NCBI GenBank assembly: GCA_030040335.1
Contig: JASHTX010000059.1
Location: 1-33,404, forward strand
Length of the DNA: 33,404 bases
Source of the DNA: Microcaldota archaeon
GTDB lineage: Archaea > Micrarchaeota > Micrarchaeia > Micrarchaeales > CABMGC01
Reading direction: 5' to 3'
Shown here piece by piece: positions 29,483 through 33,404 of the stretch (positions within the stretch are counted from its first letter, which is position 1; each line of letters begins with the position of its first letter). Made by a program: the position numbers and the translations under genes. Under the pieces are notes generated by a model. That model was given only the letters and a program-made list of their open reading frames with translations, had not been told where the DNA came from and made no database searches.

Positions 29483-29752
29483 ATGAAGGACGATGCGAAA
29501 CACGAGGAAACGATCACGCAGATAAAGCAGCAGATAGACATACTGCTGAACGACAACAGCGTACCAAGGAATGTGAAGGCCGCACTCGAAGACGCGAAGA
29601 AGGCTCTGCAGCAGGAGGGCAATGATTACTCGGTGAAGTCATCGACAGCGACCTACAAGATCGATGAGATAAGCAACGACATCAACCTTCCGCCCTACGC
29701 AAGGACCGTGATCTGGAACATACTCAGCCTGCTGGAATCGGTGAAGGACTAA
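29483..29752 (+). CDS. UPF0147 family protein
   Basis: An 89-residue archaeal protein of UPF0147, function unknown. The family's sequence is clear: IDILLNDNSVPRNVKAALED, YKIDEISNDINLPPYARTVI, WNILSLLE. Helical, no signal peptide. The ATG is 11 bp after the tRNA-Arg end, so the mRNA's 5' end may be made by tRNA 3' processing. Confidence 0.9.
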   Translation: MKDDAKHEETITQIKQQIDILLNDNSVPRNVKAALEDAKKALQQEGNDYSVKSSTATYKIDEISNDINLPPYARTVIWNILSLLESVKD

Positions 29753-29772
29753 ATTTCCTCTTTTCTTTTATC
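29753..29772 (+). terminator. T-rich stretch after UPF0147
   Basis: aatttcctcttttctttta directly after the stop codon is a pyrimidine-rich run of the type that ends archaeal transcripts. A TATA-like ctttaaataa (about 29798-29807) for the next gene follows. Confidence 0.4.
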
Positions 29773-29852
29773 TGATTGCACGTGGGTGCGCATACAGCTT
29801 TAAATAAGACCTAAGAGAAAGTAACCTACTACTTGTATGGGGGCGAATTCTC

Positions 29853-31364
29853 ATGGCGAAAGACACTCTGATGGAGCTTGTGAACAGACTGAGCGGCAAG
29901 GTAATCATAAGCTCTGAGATCACCGATTCTGACGTTGAGAATATAGACACAGAGTCGCTCGTCGCCAACATAATAGAGAAGTTTGAGAAGTCTCCGGGAA
30001 CTATACTCGGGAAGAAGGAGCTTGCAGAAGTTATCGCAGGGCTCAGGGAGAAGAAGGAACCGGTGCAGATAGAGATAATCAGATCTGCTGATTTTAAGCC
30101 TGAAGCGAAGGAGATGGAGTCGAGCTACAGGATAAGGAATGCAAGAGTTGACAGGACATCTTCGAACGTGACAGACTTCGTGGATTACTTCCAGGACCGC
30201 TTCAGGAAGCTAAAGGCGATGGTCAGCACGTACGGCAACGGCTTCGGAGGCATGGTCAACACAATCGAGAGCGTAAACCAGTACATGACCGGCAGGGAGA
30301 TATCAATAGTAGGAATGGTCTACGACAAACTTGTTACAAGGAAGGGCGATCTTCTTGTGCTGCTTGAGGATGAGACCGGTATTGCAAAAGTATTCTTCTC
30401 AAGGCCGGGGAGGGTGGCAGGGGATCATGCAGGCGAGCTCTTTGACTCGGCAATGAAACTGGTAAAGGACGATGTTGTAGCAGTAAGGGGCAAGGTCTCG
30501 AATTCCAAATTCATAATCGCAAACAGGTTGCTCTGGCCCGACGTTCCGATGCATATGCAGAAGAAATGCGAGGAAGATGTTGCGATCGCGCTGGTCTCCG
30601 ATACCCACGTGGGCCACAAACTTTTCATGGAGAAGCAATTCGGCAAGTTCCTGGAGTGGCTGAATGGGGGTGTGGAAAAGAGGAAGGACCTTGCAAAGAA
30701 GATAAAATATGTTGTGATCGCAGGTGACCTAGTAGACGGGATCGGAGTTTATCCTGAGCAGGAGAGAGAACTGGCGATAGACGACGTTTACAAGCAGTAT
30801 GCAGTATTCTTCGATTTCATAAAGAACATACCAGATTACATAGAGGTTTTCCTTGCGCCGGGCAACCATGACGCGGTGCAGAGGGCCGAGCCGCAGCCGC
30901 AGGTCGGCAACGGCTTCCTCAAGGATTTCAAGCAGAAGAACGTGCACCTGATAACTAATCCTTCATTCCTAACGCTCCAGGGAGTGAAGCTGCTGGAGTA
31001 TCATGGAACTTCACTTGACTCGGTCATTAGGAATGTACAGGGCTGCAGCTATGCCGCCCCAGCAAAGGCCATGAAAGAGATACTAAAACGCAGGCATCTC
31101 TCGCCGATATACGGTGGAAACGTGGTCGTGCCCAGCAAGAACGACTCGCTTGTCATAGACGAAGTTCCTGACATACTTCACATGGGCCACATACACAAGA
31201 ATGGTTATGACGTTTACCATGGAGTGGAGATAATAAACAGCGGCTGCTGGCAGCTCCAGACCGGCTTCCAGTTAAAGCAGGGCCACATACCTTCCCCATG
31301 CATGCTGCCCGTTTACGAGGCGAAGACGATGAAGATGAGCCTCGTTGATTTCAACAACCTGTAG
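29853..31364 (+). CDS. polB: DNA polymerase D small subunit DP1
   Basis: The small, exonuclease subunit of archaeal family D DNA polymerase, 503 residues. An N-terminal helical domain (about 1-65) is followed by a linker, then an OB fold (about 140-235) and a calcineurin-like phosphoesterase domain with LVSDTHVGHK (about 248-257), VIAGDLVDGIG, LAPGNHDAVQRAEPQPQ and MGHIHKNGYDVYHGVEIINS. All metal ligands needed for the 3'-5' proofreading nuclease are seen. The large-subunit gene follows after a 7-bp gap. Confidence 0.95.
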   Translation: MAKDTLMELVNRLSGKVIISSEITDSDVENIDTESLVANIIEKFEKSPGTILGKKELAEVIAGLREKKEPVQIEIIRSADFKPEAKEMESSYRIRNARVDRTSSNVTDFVDYFQDRFRKLKAMVSTYGNGFGGMVNTIESVNQYMTGREISIVGMVYDKLVTRKGDLLVLLEDETGIAKVFFSRPGRVAGDHAGELFDSAMKLVKDDVVAVRGKVSNSKFIIANRLLWPDVPMHMQKKCEEDVAIALVSDTHVGHKLFMEKQFGKFLEWLNGGVEKRKDLAKKIKYVVIAGDLVDGIGVYPEQERELAIDDVYKQYAVFFDFIKNIPDYIEVFLAPGNHDAVQRAEPQPQVGNGFLKDFKQKNVHLITNPSFLTLQGVKLLEYHGTSLDSVIRNVQGCSYAAPAKAMKEILKRRHLSPIYGGNVVVPSKNDSLVIDEVPDILHMGHIHKNGYDVYHGVEIINSGCWQLQTGFQLKQGHIPSPCMLPVYEAKTMKMSLVDFNNL

Positions 31365-31371
31365 GAATTCT

Positions 31372-33404
31372 ATGGACACAAATACCTATTTCGAAACTCT
31401 GGAGAAAGGCTTCAAGGAAGCATATGCAATAGCCAGTGAAGCCAAGACACGCGGATTCGACCCCAGGGCGTATGTGGAGATAAACGCAGCTCCTGACATA
31501 GCCGGAAGAGTCGAGGCACTGATGGGAGTTAAGGGCCTGGCCGACCTGATAAGGAAGACGCAGGAAGGCATGTCGCGCAACGAACTCGCTTTTGAGATGG
31601 TTAAGGAGATTTGTACTGACCAGATGTTCGCGAACTACGAGACCATAAAGAGGATTGAACTTGCGGTCAAGGTAGGACTGGCGATAATGACAGAAGGCAT
31701 ACTCGTGGCTCCAACCGAAGGCTTGCAGAGCGTAAGCCACTACAGGAACAGGGATAACACAGATTACATATCAGTTTCGTATGCAGGTCCGATAAGGAGC
31801 GCGGGAGGCACTGCTGTCGCGCTCTCTGTTGCACTCGCAGATTACGCCAGGAAGTTCTTCAATGTCGGTGAATACAAGGCAACGCAAGATGAAGTTGAGA
31901 GATTCGTGGAGGAAGTTGAGATTTATCATGCAAGGGTCGTGAGGCTGCAGTACAAGCCGAACAACGACGATCTGAGGAAGATAGTGGAGAATTGTCCAGT
32001 ATGCGTTGAGGGTGTGCCGACAGAGGACATAGAAGTGAGCGTGCACGCGAACCTCTCGAGGAAAGGTTTTGATATGAAAGACCGCCCCATACCCAACAGG
32101 ATACGGGGAGGCGTGCCTCTGGTTCTGAGCAGCATTGCCCAGAAGGCCAAGAGCGTCTCCAAGGAGGTGAAGAAAGTCAACCTGAACTGGAGCTGGCTGG
32201 ACAGCATAATAACAGTGGACAAGGTGAGGAAGCAGAACGAGAGCGACGATTCATCTGTTTTCTTGGAGGAGCTTGTTGCTGGAAGGCCAGTGCTCGCGTA
32301 TCCGAAGCACTTCGGAGGGTTCAGGCTCAGGTATGGAAGAAGCAGGACCACTGGCATAGCCGCGAAGGGATTCAGCCCAGCAACAATGATCATACTAAAC
32401 GATTTTATCGGCATTGGCACGCAGATAAAAGTGGAACTGCCTGGAAAAGGATGCGTTGCGGGACCCGTCGACTCGATAGAGGGACCTTTTGTCAGGCTCA
32501 AGTCCGGAGAAGCGTTGAGAATAAACGATGCTGAGACTGCGCAGAGACTAAGGAAGGAAGTTTCGGAGATAGTATGCCTGGGAGACATACTCATAACATA
32601 CGGCGACTTCAGAAAAACGAACACGCCACTCCAACAGAGCAGCTATGTTGAAGAATTCTGGCAGGCGCAGTTGAAGAACGCTGCAGGCGAGAAGAAAACA
32701 GACTACAACGTTGACACTTTTGAGAACGCCTACAACATTTCACTCAGGCATAAAGTACCGCTGCATCCGAACTATCTCTTTGAGTTCCAGGGAGTGAAAA
32801 TAGAGGAATTGGAACTCTTGGCAAAAGCCATCATAAACGGCAACAAGGAACTGGATTCAAGGGGGCTTTTTGAAGTGGAAAGGGTAAATCTGCACGAAGG
32901 ACCGGCCAATGCAGAGCTTAAGAGAACCTTGGAGCTGCTCACCGTTCCTCACAAGGTCGAAGGAGACAACATAGTGGTATTGAAAGACTTTGCGCAGAGC
33001 ATGCTTGCCTCTCTCGGTTTTGTTGATGCCAGTGGGAAGATTGTAAGCATAAATGACGGCACTCTTGCAAGATACAGGGAGAGCTATGAGAGCATACTGG
33101 CACTCGTCAACGTGCTCTCTCCGGTAAAGCTGATGAAGAGGTCAACTTTCATCGGAGCAAGGGTCGGAAGGCCGGAAAAGGCGAGGGAGAGACTCATGAA
33201 ACCTTCGCCAAACGTGCTCTTCCCTGTCGGCCTATATGGCGGCAGCGCGAGGAACATAACAACCGCATACGCATCTGACACAAAGAAACTTGGGAAGCAG
33301 GGAAAGAAGGTCGAGATGGCAAGATACAAGTGCAGCTCCTGCGGATTGGACCTCGATTCGCCGCACTGCTACAACTGCGATAAGCACGCTTTCATAGAAA
33401 GGGT
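31372..33404 (+). CDS. polC: DNA polymerase D large subunit DP2, N-terminal part (cut by window edge)
   Basis: The catalytic subunit of polymerase D, which copies the chromosome in many archaea. The first about 677 residues of a protein usually over 1100 residues are visible. Translation begins MDTNTYFETLEKGFKEAYAI. Conserved stretches are SYAGPIRSAGGTAVALSVALAD, RPIPNRIRGGVPLVL, GRPVLAYPKHFGGFRLRYGR and ARVGRPEKARERLMKPSPNV. Near the window end a zinc motif starts: CSSCGLDLDSPHCYNC. The two-barrel catalytic Asp sites lie outside the window. No intein is seen in the visible part. Co-transcribed with polB. Confidence 0.95.
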   Translation, partial: MDTNTYFETLEKGFKEAYAIASEAKTRGFDPRAYVEINAAPDIAGRVEALMGVKGLADLIRKTQEGMSRNELAFEMVKEICTDQMFANYETIKRIELAVKVGLAIMTEGILVAPTEGLQSVSHYRNRDNTDYISVSYAGPIRSAGGTAVALSVALADYARKFFNVGEYKATQDEVERFVEEVEIYHARVVRLQYKPNNDDLRKIVENCPVCVEGVPTEDIEVSVHANLSRKGFDMKDRPIPNRIRGGVPLVLSSIAQKAKSVSKEVKKVNLNWSWLDSIITVDKVRKQNESDDSSVFLEELVAGRPVLAYPKHFGGFRLRYGRSRTTGIAAKGFSPATMIILNDFIGIGTQIKVELPGKGCVAGPVDSIEGPFVRLKSGEALRINDAETAQRLRKEVSEIVCLGDILITYGDFRKTNTPLQQSSYVEEFWQAQLKNAAGEKKTDYNVDTFENAYNISLRHKVPLHPNYLFEFQGVKIEELELLAKAIINGNKELDSRGLFEVERVNLHEGPANAELKRTLELLTVPHKVEGDNIVVLKDFAQSMLASLGFVDASGKIVSINDGTLARYRESYESILALVNVLSPVKLMKRSTFIGARVGRPEKARERLMKPSPNVLFPVGLYGGSARNITTAYASDTKKLGKQGKKVEMARYKCSSCGLDLDSPHCYNCDKHAFIER

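Noticed and set aside
31372..33404. Intein in the DP2 gene, as in some archaea
   Set aside because: The visible part is continuous polymerase sequence without splicing motifs; the usual insertion sites further on are outside the window.

Overview
The window looks archaeal. Many genes have an archaeal TATA box about 26 nt before the start codon and appear to be transcribed leaderless. It carries both subunits of the archaeal D-family DNA polymerase (DP1, and DP2 cut by the window end), an archaeal UPF0147 protein, archaeal SecY, a DUF929 protein, proteins with cyclin folds like archaeal TFB, and a cluster of small proteins with archaeal class III (type IV pilin-like) signal peptides. DP1/DP2, DUF929 and the tight gene packing with many unrecognised small genes suggest a DPANN-type archaeon such as a Micrarchaeota/ARMAN relative. 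That placement is inference; no rRNA is present.

Layout. 1-6.2 kb: enolase (partial) and pyruvate phosphate dikinase diverge from one promoter region, followed by an acetyltransferase and a tandem Lrp-type regulator, which diverges from a DMT-family transporter with an unusual soluble tail. 6.2-10.7 kb: a candidate structured small RNA, a second acetyltransferase, a paralogue of the tandem Lrp regulator, a HerA/VirB4-like ATPase with a nuclease-like C-terminus, and a methyltransferase-like protein. 10.9-12.8 kb: three unrecognised small genes. 12.7-16.9 kb: endonuclease IV, then two adjacent proteins that divide and multiply the parts of TFIIB (a zinc ribbon plus one cyclin-like region, and a three-cyclin-like protein with no ribbon), then a VapBC toxin-antitoxin pair with a tandem-repeat operator.

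17.0-19.1 kb: five overlapping or abutting genes for small membrane-anchored proteins, three with class III signal-peptide-like N-termini, behind a hairpin-rich leader. No assembly ATPase or platform gene lies beside them in the window. This is the best candidate for an undescribed surface appendage or envelope complex. It is followed by an unrecognised gene whose natural start seems to be broken by one extra base.

20.5-33.4 kb is more conserved: LemA and HtpX (membrane quality control); PRPP synthetase; a Ser/Thr-rich anchored protein; a minus-strand run of DUF929 thioredoxin-like protein, four-helix GCSC protein, V4R protein, SecY and Nudix hydrolase; then TatD nuclease, tRNA-Arg(UCU), UPF0147 and the polD operon. 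The envelope theme (SecY, extracellular thiol protein, HtpX/LemA, pilin-like operon) and the DNA repair/replication theme (Nfo, TatD, PolD, HerA-like ATPase) are each spread over several transcription units.
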